Of a stretch of 64,000 nt of DNA, positions 31,601 to 37,260 are shown piece by piece. The notes below the pieces were generated by a model. That model had not been told where the DNA came from. It saw nothing but the letters and a program-made list of their open reading frames with translations, and did no database searches. Where the stretch lies: positions 1,227,606 through 1,291,605 of the forward strand of contig VZSE01012476.1 in assembly GCA_013398275.1 (NCBI GenBank). The letters are read 5' to 3'. A program made the translations under genes and the position numbers. The DNA is from Promerops cafer. Taxonomy: Eukaryota > Chordata > Aves > Passeriformes > Nectariniidae. Each line of letters starts with the position of its first letter. Position 1 is the stretch's first letter.

Positions 31601-32267
31601 TTTGTCCAAGAAATCTGTGTGCTTTGGGATCTCTCTCTTGTACATTGAGGTATGTAGATATATATCTATGAAGGGGAAAAAATACTGGTCAAGTCACTGA
31701 CTTTTTCACTAACACTCCCCCTCCCACCCAAGCTCTAATGGCAGCTTTATCTGCCATACAGGACACACAGACATATTTTGTTCTAGATGCTTTAGCCAGA
31801 CCACAGAAGTATAGACATGTTTTGCTCCAGACACTTTGTCAGGACCTTAAAGTAAGCAGCAACGTGGTTTATACCTGTACAAATGCTACTTACTCACCAG
31901 CCAGTACTTCTGTTGATTAAAATAACAAAAGCAGAAGTTTGTAGAAATGGTAAGAACTACTTAATACAACGAGCAAAAAACCAGCCAATTCAGCCAGGTA
32001 AGTTTTTTCAGTACCACATAGCTAATCTTCTTTTAAGTTATTGTTTTACAAAGATCTAAATAGCACTCAATGTCCACACTGACTGCTAGCTTAAAGCAGC
32101 ATGATATTCATCTTAGTTTCTCTGGTCTACTTCATATAAACAAAGCTTTTCTTTCACAATTTAGAGAACAAAAAAACAAATGTCCATCAATGATGTTACC
32201 TTTTAGCAAGTTCATATTCTTTTATTTCAAAATACAGCTTAGCAAAGAGGAATCCTTTCATCGATTT
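1329..32267 (-). CDS. RANBP2: RANBP2 (Nup358), nucleoporin and SUMO E3 ligase, exons 2-29
   Basis: Spliced gene, 28 exons placed: 32200-32267, 31554-31665, 30470-30622, 29409-29639, 28832-28977, 27518-27710, 26742-26832, 25671-25880, 24962-25140, 24701-24876, 24264-24387, 23763-23924, 23302-23439, 23065-23211, 22454-22636, 21811-21894, 21169-21304, 20896-20993, 16010-20378, 10221-10388, 8766-8858, 7697-7893, 7073-7301, 6484-6582, 6171-6313, 4338-4611, 3896-4230, 1329-1634. The coding lengths sum to 8844 nt (2947 residues plus stop) and every junction keeps frame. Human RANBP2 has 29 exons, so only exon 1 is unplaced. The family protein builds the cytoplasmic filaments of the nuclear pore, binds Ran-GTP through four RanBDs, holds SUMO1-RanGAP1/Ubc9 through its IR region, and recruits kinesin-1 and BICD2. 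The product is about 250 residues shorter than human (3224), mostly from fewer zinc fingers. Residue numbers in the exon entries assume 24 residues from exon 1. Confidence 0.97.
1635..3895 (-). other. RANBP2 intron 28 (2.26 kb), contains a CR1
   Basis: Donor GTAAGC next to 3896, acceptor AG at 1635-1636. Apart from the CR1 copy at 2497-2990 I see no further structure or open frame worth calling. Confidence 0.9.
2497..2990 (-). mobile_element. CR1 LINE fragment, antisense to window, 3' end near 2497
   Basis: Begins with the typical complement of the CR1 3' end (atcacagaatggtt..., ggaaaggacc, catctaattccaactcccctgc). It continues through ttctctgggcagcttgttccagtg and the gatgtcctt motif at the 5' side. 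Orientation is the same as RANBP2, inside its last intron. Confidence 0.93.
3896..4230 (-). CDS. RANBP2: RANBP2 exon 28: end of RanBD4 and start of cyclophilin domain
   Basis: Acceptor CAG at 4231-4233; the first codon is shared with exon 27 (G|AT, Asp). It encodes the last RanBD4 helix (FKKMFEECQ), a short linker, then the cyclophilin start NPVVYFEVSADDEPLGH, PRTAENFRALCTGEKGFGF and FHRIVTDFVCQ. The arginine of FHR matches CypA R55. Donor GTAAGC at 3895. Confidence 0.97.
4338..4611 (-). CDS. RANBP2: RANBP2 exon 27: most of RanBD4
   Basis: Reads VEVKSGEEDEEILF, KLYRWDRDVTQWKERG, VLMRRDQVLKVCANH and WTATDYA. These are the conserved Ran-binding features of the family (the WKERG loop and the MRR...VCANH strand). 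Donor GTGAGT at 4337, acceptor AG at 4612-4613. A 105-base intron separates it from exon 28. Confidence 0.97.
4612..6170 (-). other. RANBP2 intron 26 (1.56 kb)
   Basis: AT-rich intron. No repeat family or coding signal recognised; short open frames here have no exon borders or familiar peptides. Confidence 0.85.
6171..6313 (-). CDS. RANBP2: RANBP2 exon 26: acidic linker before RanBD4
   Basis: Encodes NFKWANTGAAVFG, an acidic stretch (DEDEGGSDDEVV) and DDIHFEPIVSLPE, the lead-in to RanBD4. The human protein has an extra short insertion after VFG that this bird lacks. Donor GTAAGA at 6170, acceptor TAG at 6314-6316. Confidence 0.95.
6484..6582 (-). CDS. RANBP2: RANBP2 exon 25: short FG segment
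   Basis: Encodes IISFGFGNTAGLSFADLAS and EDFAFGSK, with two FG dipeptides that match the human SFGFG...FAFGSK segment. Both border codons are shared (G|AA and G|AT). Donor GTGAGT at 6483, acceptor TAG ending 6583. Confidence 0.95.
7073..7301 (-). CDS. RANBP2: RANBP2 exon 24: Ser/Thr-rich linker with PVDLS motif
   Basis: Low-complexity acidic and Ser/Thr-rich linker after the IR region. It keeps KPVDLSTKK, equivalent to human KPVDLSTRK; PVDLS fits the general PxDLS form of CtBP-binding motifs, though I do not know that it acts so here. Donor GTAAGG at 7072, acceptor GCAG ending 7302. Confidence 0.93.
7697..7893 (-). CDS. RANBP2: RANBP2 exon 23: M segment end and eroded IR2
   Basis: Begins AGLARNSEF, continues ERECAATLEKKSAPEEK and VPSTSVCGVSTDTEGD, ends KIQEIK. 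It aligns in register with human IR2 (ECIIVWEKK...LPPTFFCGVCSDTDED) but the hydrophobic positions are lost: IIVW has become AATL and LPPTFFCGVC has become VPSTSVCGVS. The intact partner repeat IR1 is in exon 21. Acceptor is a NAGNAG (CAGCAG), so one alanine may be optional. Donor GTAAGA at 7696. Confidence 0.93.
8766..8858 (-). CDS. RANBP2: RANBP2 exon 22: end of IR1 / M segment
   Basis: Encodes (D)EDYETAVKKLNGRLYPSDSEEKKKGQGPVK, matching human DEDFETAVKKLNGKLYLDGSEK. It contains the end of IR1 and the start of the M spacer. Donor GTATGT at 8765, acceptor AAG ending 8859; both border codons are split after base 1. Confidence 0.95.
8859..10220 (-). other. RANBP2 intron 21 (1.36 kb), 3' half free, 5' end filled by CR1
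   Basis: Contains the CR1 copy at 9661-10172. The CR1 boundary lies only about 48 bases from the exon 21 donor. The remaining sequence is AT-rich and shows nothing I can name. Confidence 0.85.
9661..10172 (-). mobile_element. CR1 LINE fragment, antisense to window
   Basis: Complement of CR1 3' sequence: caagttggaagggaccc at the 3' side, gagcctgttccagggcccgaccaccctc, cttctcccagctggac and gatgtcctt toward the 5' side. Conceptual minus-strand translation gives KRIFFERVVGPWNRLPR, the end of the CR1 reverse-transcriptase frame, with disruptions. It is in RANBP2 orientation. Confidence 0.93.
10221..10388 (-). CDS. RANBP2: RANBP2 exon 21: IR1, the SUMO E3 / RanGAP1-Ubc9 binding repeat
   Basis: Encodes AEKTTVSEDGVLSDEVVIVYELTP, then ALADFLKLPSTFFCYKNKPGYVSEEDD. 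In human the corresponding DDDVLIVYELTP is the SUMO-interacting part and LKLPPTFFCYKN contacts Ubc9. The hydrophobic core is preserved here, in contrast to IR2 in exon 23. Donor GTAAGG at 10220; acceptor AG at 10389-10390 after a T-rich tract. Confidence 0.96.
10389..16009 (-). other. RANBP2 intron 20 (5.6 kb), contains a solo LTR
   Basis: The longest intron in the placed gene, donor GTGAGT next to 16010. It holds the LTR at about 13042-13604. The rest is AT-rich without coding frames that have splice borders, and without other repeats I recognise. Confidence 0.85.
13042..13604 (-). mobile_element. Solo LTR of an avian endogenous retrovirus (minus orientation)
   Basis: Read on the minus strand it starts with the pattern I associate with a very common avian ERV LTR (tgattttggctgggataaag). 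It continues with aagcagtgctta, an AT-rich TATA-like site (caaataaaagctggg), and ends with ggtgcttaattgccagctgg. It is diverged, with no internal retroviral coding sequence beside it. The ends are approximate. Confidence 0.75.
16010..20378 (-). CDS. RANBP2: RANBP2 exon 20 (4.4 kb): RanBD1, zinc fingers, RanBD2, motor-binding region, RanBD3
   Basis: Giant internal exon typical of RANBP2, open from 20378 to the donor at 16009. Domains with genomic ranges: FG-poor leader; RanBD1 19176-19580 (GPHFDPVVPLPDK, WKERGIGNVKIL, MRRDQVLKICANH); zinc finger 1 18822-18905, finger 2 18636-18719, finger 3 18429-18518 (W-x-C-x2-C...C-x2-C type); FG segments; RanBD2 17406-17813; a linker that in human binds KIF5 and BICD2, with the LEWD motif at 17169-17180; RanBD3 16530-16925; more FG dipeptides (FVFGSES, TFGNTS, LFGFSF). 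Approximate protein positions: RanBD1 1168-1302, fingers 1393-1551, RanBD2 1757-1892, RanBD3 2053-2184. Human has eight zinc fingers here. Open frames on the plus strand and in other minus frames across this exon are shadows. Confidence 0.98.
20896..20993 (-). CDS. RANBP2: RANBP2 exon 19: linker before exon 20
   Basis: Encodes (V)ATTGPSVFYSQSPAYNSQYLL, then NVTPAK, matching human ATTGPSVYYSQSPAYNSQYLL...NVTPTK. Donor GTGAGA at 20895; acceptor TTTAG ending 20994. The first codon is completed across the GC-AG intron. Confidence 0.96.
21169..21304 (-). CDS. RANBP2: RANBP2 exon 18, with a GC splice donor
   Basis: Encodes NEMQEMKLNNSNTNASHRW, PAENYGTDAIPDSYQ and HEAPLT. The exon ends ACAG followed by GCAAGT; splicing there joins G|TT to give Val and the expected APLTVATTG. 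So intron 18 is GC-AG. Acceptor ACAG ends at 21305. Confidence 0.95.
21811..21894 (-). CDS. RANBP2: RANBP2 exon 17
   Basis: Encodes FSPKTPPQWAEDHKSILQM, ICQQVEALK; human is YSPKTPPRWAEDQNSLLKM, ICQQVEAIK. The part from WAED on looks like an amphipathic or coiled segment. Donor GTAAAA at 21810; acceptor CTAG ending 21895. Confidence 0.96.
21947..22450 (-). mobile_element. Solo LTR-like element inserted at the exon 16 splice donor
   Basis: GC-richer block in an AT-rich intron. On the minus strand it has LTR-like order: a promoter part with TATAAG (complement of 22184-22189) and 50 bases later AATAAA (22133-22138) followed by a downstream R-U5-like tail. It can be read as TG...CA over 21947-22450. 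Alternatively a 6-base direct repeat (TAACAT at 21942-21947 and 22446-22451) suggests a target duplication around 21948-22445. Orientation is the same as RANBP2. I do not recognise the family; a retroviral LTR is inferred from this layout. Confidence 0.65.
22454..22636 (-). CDS. RANBP2: RANBP2 exon 16
   Basis: Encodes LPVSLETVREVLDTVIQELG, ending STPSPTKFSLSPTKTYK, parallel to human LPVPLESVKEMLNSVMQEL...STPSPTRYSLSPSKSYK. The SP-rich end suggests proline-directed phosphorylation sites. Donor GTATGT at 22453, with the LTR boundary within its first bases; acceptor TTTAG ending 22637. Confidence 0.96.
23065..23211 (-). CDS. RANBP2: RANBP2 exon 15 (helical domain)
   Basis: Encodes IFQRKAEEIENDVMLPEEH, YLLKAKYYLMKIIAES and MSITEK, the equivalent of human IFHRKAEDIENDALSPEEQ. 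Alpha-helical repeat character of the N-terminal region. Donor GTAAGT at 23064; acceptor CTAG ending 23212. Confidence 0.96.
23302..23439 (-). CDS. RANBP2: RANBP2 exon 14 (helical domain)
   Basis: Encodes VFQVAAYEEEAQIAFAML, DAVDGKTDDALIAFEAI and VVSYWNLAV. The peptide IAFAM (23389-23403) covers the positions of human Thr653 and Ile656, where Ala and Met stand here. Donor GTAAGT at 23301; acceptor GTAG ending 23440. Confidence 0.96.
23763..23924 (-). CDS. RANBP2: RANBP2 exon 13 (helical domain)
   Basis: Encodes GINLNSFYDQKEYIGRSVYY, WKKVLPMLETIKKKRSI and DPLFKHFHSVDIQ, almost as in human. Donor GTACAG at 23762; acceptor CCAG ending 23925. Confidence 0.96.
24264..24387 (-). CDS. RANBP2: RANBP2 exon 12 (helical domain)
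   Basis: Encodes (I)PGTAAKLRLIVQHGISTL, EKHGLQPALIIHWAKSLQKT. The last Thr corresponds to human Thr585 and is conserved. Donor GTAAGC at 24263; acceptor TCAG ending 24388. Confidence 0.96.
24701..24876 (-). CDS. RANBP2: RANBP2 exon 11 (helical domain)
   Basis: Encodes VFLLGVIFTSNLQLQEKF, LPLPICKQLYTENQRSWWD and AVRTLLQRKS; ends with a split codon (AT|A, Ile). Human is VFLLGVVYTSHLQLKEKC...CKQLCTERQKSWWD. Donor GTAAGA at 24700; acceptor ACAG ending 24877. Confidence 0.96.
24962..25140 (-). CDS. RANBP2: RANBP2 exon 10 (helical domain)
   Basis: Encodes AVRLHSGSLQHLVWLGLQW, MRKWLKQLFHLPQETSR and ETDAPESICLLDLE, one His shorter than human FHHLPHETSR. Donor GTAAGT at 24961; acceptor GTAG ending 25141. 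Confidence 0.96.
25671..25880 (-). CDS. RANBP2: RANBP2 exon 9 (helical domain)
   Basis: Encodes (G)HMLLNLSHGKQDFFKEI, ESFANKSGSFALFDSLF, GTDDIGNVS and LHKYDIG; human has HMLLNLSRGKQDFLKEI...GSDDIGNID. Donor GTAAGA at 25670; acceptor CTAG ending 25881. Confidence 0.96.
25881..26741 (-). other. RANBP2 intron 8 (0.86 kb)
   Basis: AT-rich intron with donor GTAATA (next to 26742). No repeat or coding signal recognised; a 102-codon plus-strand open frame at 26470-26778 runs into exon 8 antisense and is not supported. Confidence 0.85.
26742..26832 (-). CDS. RANBP2: RANBP2 exon 8 (helical domain)
   Basis: Encodes VPKPKSKLIKGDQTGQDM and LEMLACDRKSQS; human VPRPKIKLIKGEAGQNLLEMMACDR. Donor is the weak GTAATA at 26741; acceptor CCAG ending 26833. 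The frame continues with the G|GT glycine of exon 9. Confidence 0.95.
26833..27517 (-). other. RANBP2 intron 7 (0.69 kb)
   Basis: Unremarkable AT-rich intron, nothing recognised. Confidence 0.8.
27518..27710 (-). CDS. RANBP2: RANBP2 exon 7 (helical domain)
   Basis: Encodes (S)FDRVLQSVKPYVNAADEL, YVEMKGQLYMHAGALLLKM and WRAMCELAALCYLLSFQ; human SFDSALQSVKSLGGNDEL...YLIAFQ. Donor GTAAAT at 27517; acceptor TTTAG ending 27711. Confidence 0.96.
27711..28831 (-). other. RANBP2 intron 6 (1.1 kb)
   Basis: AT-rich intron. A 98-codon minus-strand open frame at 28279-28575 is hydrophobic and AT-driven, without splice borders or known relatives, so it is not called. Confidence 0.8.
28832..28977 (-). 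CDS. RANBP2: RANBP2 exon 6
   Basis: Encodes EYLESLQDLESDKNNWRT, KKDHLLAYSSFVKLTLSSR and DVQECREALE, ending with a split Ser codon (AG|T). Human EYLESLQCLESDKSDWRA...DVQESRELLQ. Donor GTACTG at 28831; acceptor TTAG ending 28978. Confidence 0.96.
29409..29639 (-). CDS. RANBP2: RANBP2 exon 5
   Basis: Encodes EQLLDCKGEDGWNQLFDLI, AELYARPDDVYINIRLV, RSNNRLKDAVLHCQEAEKR and LEWCSCVVETFE, following the TPR domain. Donor GTGTTT at 29408 is weak but required by the frame; acceptor ACAG ending 29640. Confidence 0.96.
29640..30469 (-). other. RANBP2 intron 4 (0.83 kb)
   Basis: AT-rich intron without recognised repeats or coding signals. Confidence 0.8.
30470..30622 (-). CDS. RANBP2: RANBP2 exon 4 (TPR domain)
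   Basis: Encodes RSVELNPTQKDLVLKIAEL, CNNDITDGRAKYWVDRAAK and LFPGSPAIYRLK, nearly identical to human. This is part of the N-terminal TPR domain that packs against the pore. Donor GTAAGT at 30469; acceptor ACAG ending 30623. Confidence 0.97.
30623..31553 (-). other. RANBP2 intron 3 (0.93 kb) with an (AGT)n microsatellite
   Basis: Contains a 20-base AGT repeat at 31223-31242; otherwise no recognised structure. Confidence 0.85.
31223..31242. repeat. (AGT)n microsatellite
   Basis: Perfect trinucleotide repeat of nearly seven units inside RANBP2 intron 3. Confidence 0.9.
31554..31665 (-). CDS. RANBP2: RANBP2 exon 3 (TPR domain)
   Basis: Encodes YISTYLNVQERDPKAHRF, LGQIYEAEDNIEKAFGCYK, a TPR helix pair. 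Its first base completes an Arg codon begun in exon 2. Donor GTAAGT at 31553; acceptor ATAG ending 31666. Confidence 0.97.
32200..32267 (-). CDS. RANBP2: RANBP2 exon 2 (start of TPR domain)
   Basis: Encodes KSMKGFLFAKLYFEIKEYEL then AK, matching human KSMKGFYFAKLYYEAKEYDLAK, which starts at human residue 25. So 24 residues must come from exon 1 upstream. Donor GTAACA at 32199; acceptor TCAG ending 32268. Confidence 0.97.
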
Positions 32268-33709
32268 CTGAAGGAGAAAAACCATGACAAACACACTTTA
32301 GACATTTGGTACTTTAAAAGTAATTCCCTAATGAGTGACCTTTCTTTTCAGCAATGCCTTAACACTCAAGTGACTGAATCTGACGATTCCTTATCAGCTC
32401 AAATTCGCTCATCACACAAGGGTTTGTTTCTGAAAGATGTAGCTTTAAGAATGAAAAGAATAAAAGTTTTTGCTATAAAAAGGCTGCTAGGAAGATAGAG
32501 ATTACAAGAGAAGAAAGCAACAAGCCTTCATACACGTGGTACTTCATACACCACTCATTAAAGAGAGTGGAAGAATAATGTCATCTACATTTAGTTTATT
32601 CCTTTGCAGCTTAAAGGAAAAAAGATATTCAACAAGTCAAGAGAGATCTGCCATTTAGCCCTACTGTAGTGTACTGTCATTAGACACTACTGTTTAAATA
32701 CACTTAAGGAAAAAGCAACTTTAACTTAAGTCATTCTCAGTTTGGGTAAGAAATGCATTTATGCAGTAGTTGATTTCTGACTAAAATAACTTTAACATAC
32801 ACACCCTATGAGCAAGAGGTGAAATGTCTCCAAAGGTATTTTCTGGGAGGTAGAACAAGGAAGTAACAACAGAAGCATGATCAGAAGGAAAAGTGAAAGG
32901 AGTGAGTTAAAGAACTGACAAAGTTACAAGCAAAAAGGTAGAAGTAAACCAGACAAATTTGAAGCTTGAGTTCTCAATACCAGTTCAAAAACAATTTTGC
33001 TTTTGAACAAAGAAATACTGGAGCTAGTTACATCTGTGATTCCTAACAAGTGTGTACATTTTGAATTCACTTGAATTATTAAGTTTCCCTCCCTCTCTCA
33101 CTACTGTTATTCATGCAAAATTTTAAGAAGCAGTTAAAAATGAAAGCAGGCCTCCTAGGATACCTCAAATTTCCAGACTGTATTTTTGAATCCTGTTATA
33201 AAAGGGAAACACTGAAGTATGTCAGAGTAGAGCTGCATTTGGAATCTTCTTTTAAACATTGATGAAAAGAAACCTCAAAAGAAATGCTCTGCAGCCTTCT
33301 AAGAACCCCCCCTCCTAAAATCAACACAACAGGAAAATCAGTAACATTTTCCACCAGTGACTGTGCTTATACAATTAGTTGTAAGCATTACTTATTAAAA
33401 AAAAAAAACCTAAACAAGTAAATATAGACCAGCTGGTCTTAAGCACAACAGGAGAGGATTTATTTTGTTGTTGAGCTCAGTAGGAATACCAAAACAATTA
33501 AAGAGCACCTATGATTCTGAGAGTAATGTGCTTGACTTTGGCTGCCCTAAACAGCACCCAAATCAATTAGGGCACAGAACAACTTTGTTGCTGTTGGGAA
33601 AGAGATACAAATAATGATGATGTACACAAGGCTCACATAAAAGCCCTACTGCATAATGGTGAAATGGATGTATTCACACTATAGAACACAGAGCTGAATA
33701 GTCTAACTC

Positions 33710-33727
33710 AAAAAAAAAAAAAAAAAA
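33710..33727. repeat. A-homopolymer run (18 bases)
   Basis: Pure A run inside RANBP2 intron 1. I looked upstream for a retroposed gene body and recognised none. Confidence 0.9.
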
Positions 33728-34306
33728 TCAATTCAAGAGCAGTAGAACAGGATCTGTCAGGATTAAATAGCTCCCATGAACTGCATCAGACTGCTCACTG
33801 CGATCCTTTTCCACATCCAATGAAAAATCGTATCAGGTTATGCAGAGATCCTCATCCTTCTGGCCAGTTACTAAAATACAACAGAAAGATATTTTTTTTT
33901 CTCAGTTCCTCCTCTACTAATACTGGTACAAAGACAGGAATATTAATGACATAACACAAAAGACAACAGAAAGTGCTTCATGTGTTCCTTTGTTAGATTC
34001 TTCTGAAAAAACGAAACTCGAGAATCTTTTTCTGAGAAACGAAACTCGGGAAACACAGGAAGTAAACTCTCTCAAAACTGAAGAAGTCTGTACTCAGAGA
34101 ACTGATAGACTCTTCAAAACTACACTGGGGCTTACCAGTTGTAAAATACAGATACACAGCTCTAGCAAACCACTGCTCCCAGTTCAGGAAAGCACCTCCA
34201 GTACACGAAACCCCTTGACCCTTCCTCAGCTTCCCCTACCTCACTCGATTTACAGAGACCCTGAGTAATTACGCGCTCAGAAATACTCCCAAAGACACCG
34301 AAACTC

Positions 34307-34450
34307 ACAGAATATAAGGTTAGTCAGAAATGGAAGAGACTTCTGGAGATCATCTAGTCCAACACCCTGCCATGGCTCGGTGACCTAGGGCAGGTGATAC
34401 AGGCGCGTCCAGGTAGGGTTTGAGTATCTCCAGAAAAACACCCCTCCAAA
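34307..34450 (-). mobile_element. CR1 LINE 3' remnant, antisense to window
   Basis: Typical CR1 3' complement: tggaagagacttctggagat, catctagtccaacaccctgc, gcgtccaggtagggtttgag and tatctccagaaaa. It abuts the CpG-rich block at the RANBP2 5' end, within about 25 bases. Confidence 0.9.
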
Positions 34451-34652
34451 GAGGGATCCTTTTTCCTCTTACCGCCAAGGACGAGGACGGGCCAAGCAGA
34501 CCAAGCCCCAACACCGAGGCGCCAAGCTGGGCGGGGAGCCCGCAGAGAGCAGCCGCCCCCCAGCCCGACAGCGCAGGGGCAGCGAGCGCAGCCGCCCCCC
34601 GGCCCGGCGGCAGCGAGGCCTCGCCACGGCGCGGGGGGCGGCGATCCTTCTG

Positions 34653-34802
34653 NNNNNNNNNNNNNNNNNNNNNNNNNNNNNNNNNNNNNNNNNNNNNNNN
34701 NNNNNNNNNNNNNNNNNNNNNNNNNNNNNNNNNNNNNNNNNNNNNNNNNNNNNNNNNNNNNNNNNNNNNNNNNNNNNNNNNNNNNNNNNNNNNNNNNNNN
34801 NN
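34653..34802. other. Assembly gap (150 Ns)
   Basis: Unresolved bases in a GC-rich stretch, a common place for sequencing dropout in birds. The length may be nominal. The open frames that cross it on either strand are not meaningful. Confidence 0.99.
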
Positions 34803-34816
34803 CCGGGTCTGCGCAT
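34803..34816 (-). CDS. RANBP2: Possible first codons of RANBP2 exon 1 (MRR...), rest in the gap
   Basis: Minus-strand ATG at 34814-34816 reads ATG CGC AGA CCC then the gap, giving MRRP; human RANBP2 begins MRRS. Four residues are weak evidence, and CGC-rich sequence makes such matches likely, but position and strand are right and the remaining 20 codons would fit in the gap. Confidence 0.3.
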
Positions 34817-34971
34817 GCGCCTGGGGTGGGGGGGAAGCAGGGGTAGAAAATCTGTCAGGGAAAATTGTGAGAAAGCAAGTTTTAGCGTTTTCTCACCTAA
34901 AACTACAATAAACTCACCTCAGTAATATATACAAATATACTACTGATTTTTAATATATTTATCACCTAAAT

Positions 34972-35012
34972 AATATACTATATATATATGTGTGTGTGTG
35001 TATCTATATTTA
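34972..35012. repeat. (TA)n/(TG)n microsatellite
   Basis: Alternating TA units grading into TG units, just upstream of a CR1 copy. Confidence 0.85.
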
Positions 35013-35037
35013 GATAACAAATTTTTACCTAAAGCTA

Positions 35038-35530
35038 AGAAACAGTTCTGGCGCCCTCACCATAAGAAGGACGTGGAACTGTTGGAGCAAGCCCAGAGGA
35101 GAGACACGGAGTTGGTAGGAGGACTGGAGCATCTCCCCTATGAAGACAAGGTGAGGAAGTTGGGGCTGTGCAGCTTGGAGAAGAGAAGGTTCCATGGAGA
35201 CCTCATAGCATCCTTCCAGTATCTGCGGGGCCTACAGGGGAGCAGGAGAGCGACTCCGTCTGGAACTGTAGTGATAGGACAATGAGTAATGGGTACAATT
35301 AAAAGAGGGGCAATTTAGGTTAGATACAAGGAAGAAATTCTTCACTGTGATGGTAGTGAAGCACTGGCACAGGCTGCCCAGTGAGGTGGGTGCCCCATCC
35401 CAGGCAGTTTTCAAGGCTGGGTTGGATAGAGTTCTGAGCAATCTGGCCTAGTGGGAAGTGTCCTGCATGGCAGAGGCTTGGGACTAGATCTCTAAGGTCT
35501 CTTCCAACCTGTAACATTCTGTGATTCTAT
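35038..35530 (+). mobile_element. CR1 LINE 3' part, plus orientation
   Basis: The plus-strand conceptual translation gives HKKDVELLEQAQRRDTELV, GGLEHLPYEDKVRKLGL and SLEKRRFHGDL, the C-terminal part of the CR1 reverse-transcriptase frame. This is followed by the standard 3' region (gaagcactggcacaggctgc, gtctcttccaacctgtaaca) ending near gtgattctat. Frameshifted and inactive. Confidence 0.95.
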
Positions 35531-37054
35531 ACTTCGTGTTTCAGAGCAACTATAAATTTAATCTGTAAGCATAAGGGCCTTCTTACTGAGATCCAGTGCT
35601 CTAGAAAATGAGTCTCCAAATATTGTAGCAGCTATGGTGAGAAACCTTTTTTCCAGGCAGTATGTGGATAGTATAATTAAACAATTAAGCTCTAAAACAC
35701 AGCTGGGAACATGGACTAAAAGATGGACCAGCAACCCTCAAGGCAGGACAGATTTGCAAGTTGTAGTTTTACGGGTTTGGTGGCTGGAGGACGAGCCCTG
35801 TGGTGAAATTCCCAGCAGGAAGCCTCAGATTCCACTCACTGGAATTAGCCATCTTTCCTGCCAGTTCAGATGCTTTGGTCAAAATGAGGCCACTGGGCCA
35901 TGCCTCTGAAGAAGTGTAATTAAAAGTTTCTCCAATTCTCAGTCTCAAACAACCCATTGACAGTCACAGGATTCCTGCTACACCTAAAGTATACTGACAG
36001 CCCCACAGCTCTTACCCTCTTTGCAGGAAAAATAAGGAAACAGCCAACTTCTTCTTTAAGACCAGCAACATCCATGTAAGACCCTGACTGAAAGAATTAA
36101 TCCTTTCTTTTATTCTTTCTTCTATTAATGGTGATTTATTTAGACATTGGATTTAATTCCACACACACACAAAAATTTCCCTGTACTTTTTAATGGTGTG
36201 CCTGCAGCTGGGATTATCAAACAATTTATTATCTGCACCTGCCAGGCTAAGTAATAGAAGTGTTGGTGCTGGTGCAGAGGAGAACATCGGAGTTTACTTG
36301 ACTCACTGGAGAATATTACTGCACTTCAGCTGATGGGGAGGCATGGGAAATTGCCTTCATATGGGCCAGGTCCAGTACTTTGGCACTGGTCACGGTCTCA
36401 CCCATCGCTGTGGAAGTGGCACCCCCTATGTTGTCCGTGGTGGTCGCGGCAGCGGGCAGGACAGCAGTGACTCGAGAGCTGTCCCTGCAAGCCGACTGTG
36501 CTCAGTGCAGCTCGCTGCCTGTCCCCTGGAACTGAGCACAGGACGTGCCACTGCCGGCAGCAGAAAGGCTTTAGGCTCAGCTCTTCCCCCTACAGCGACA
36601 TCCACTGGGCTTTCTGGACTGCTCCCTACTGTTAGCCTAACCGGGCTTTCTACAGGAATCTCTCTTGCCCATGCCTAATTGATCCATGCAGCAGAAAGGG
36701 ACAAAGGTTCTGAGGCATCTATTCCCAAATCCCAAGCTCACGGATTCCTTGACAGACCTTACAGGGGTCATGGGTAGAAAAACAGCACTGGGCTCTGTCT
36801 CTTTTAGGAAAGTATGTGCAGCCACACAAAATATCTGTAATACTTTGGGCCAGGATGTGAGCCTCGACAGCAGACGTGTAATTGTCCAGGCTGCCTAATT
36901 GCTAGCTTGCTCCCTGGCTCTGCTTTGCAACTGCTTTTAATTCTCTTCATGACAATGTACAGGGGTATTATACCAATGACAGTTCATGCCAAAGCTCCCA
37001 AGAGAGCAGTATGGATTTGGGGAACTCTCCACTTGAGATAGGACTCCAGTAATA

Positions 37055-37260
37055 ATATTTTCACCATGAGGGTGATGAAGCACTGGAACATACTATCCAC
37101 AAAGGCCTGTGAAATCTCCTTGCATGGTGATGTTCATGGTGTGGCCAAGAGAGACCTTCTGCACTGATGAAACTCTGAAGTTAGACCCACTCTGAGCAGA
37201 TGGCTGGGCTAGCTGATCTCTAGTGGTCCCTTCCAACCAACATTTTTCCATACTTCATCA
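37055..37260 (+). mobile_element. CR1 LINE 3' remnant, plus orientation
   Basis: gtgatgaagcactggaacat near the start and ggtcccttccaaccaacatt at the end are CR1 3' motifs; the middle is diverged. Confidence 0.8.

Larger units (their letters stand above)
32268..34470 (-). other. RANBP2 intron 1 (about 2.2 kb or more)
   Basis: AT-rich, with an 18-base A run at 33710-33727 and a CR1 remnant at 34307-34450 next to the CpG block. A 92-codon plus-strand open frame at 33990-34268 has no supporting feature. Confidence 0.7.
34451..34850 (-). promoter_or_regulatory. RANBP2: CpG-rich block with N gap: expected RANBP2 promoter / exon 1
   Basis: GC- and CpG-rich on both sides of a run of 150 Ns. Its place upstream of exon 2 on the correct side fits the CpG-island promoter of this housekeeping gene. 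A donor-like GGCG|GTAAGA lies on the minus strand at 34472-34473, but the frame before it does not resemble exon 1, so it could at most end a non-coding alternative first exon. Exon 1 itself cannot be read. Confidence 0.6.

Noticed and set aside
33650..33727. Processed pseudogene before the 18-base A run
   Set aside because: No gene-like sequence upstream of the run and no flanking direct repeats seen.
34420..34911. Plus- and minus-strand open frames of over 100 codons spanning the N gap
   Set aside because: They are open only because Ns contain no stops, and the flanks are GC-rich. Neither resembles RANBP2 exon 1 apart from MRR.
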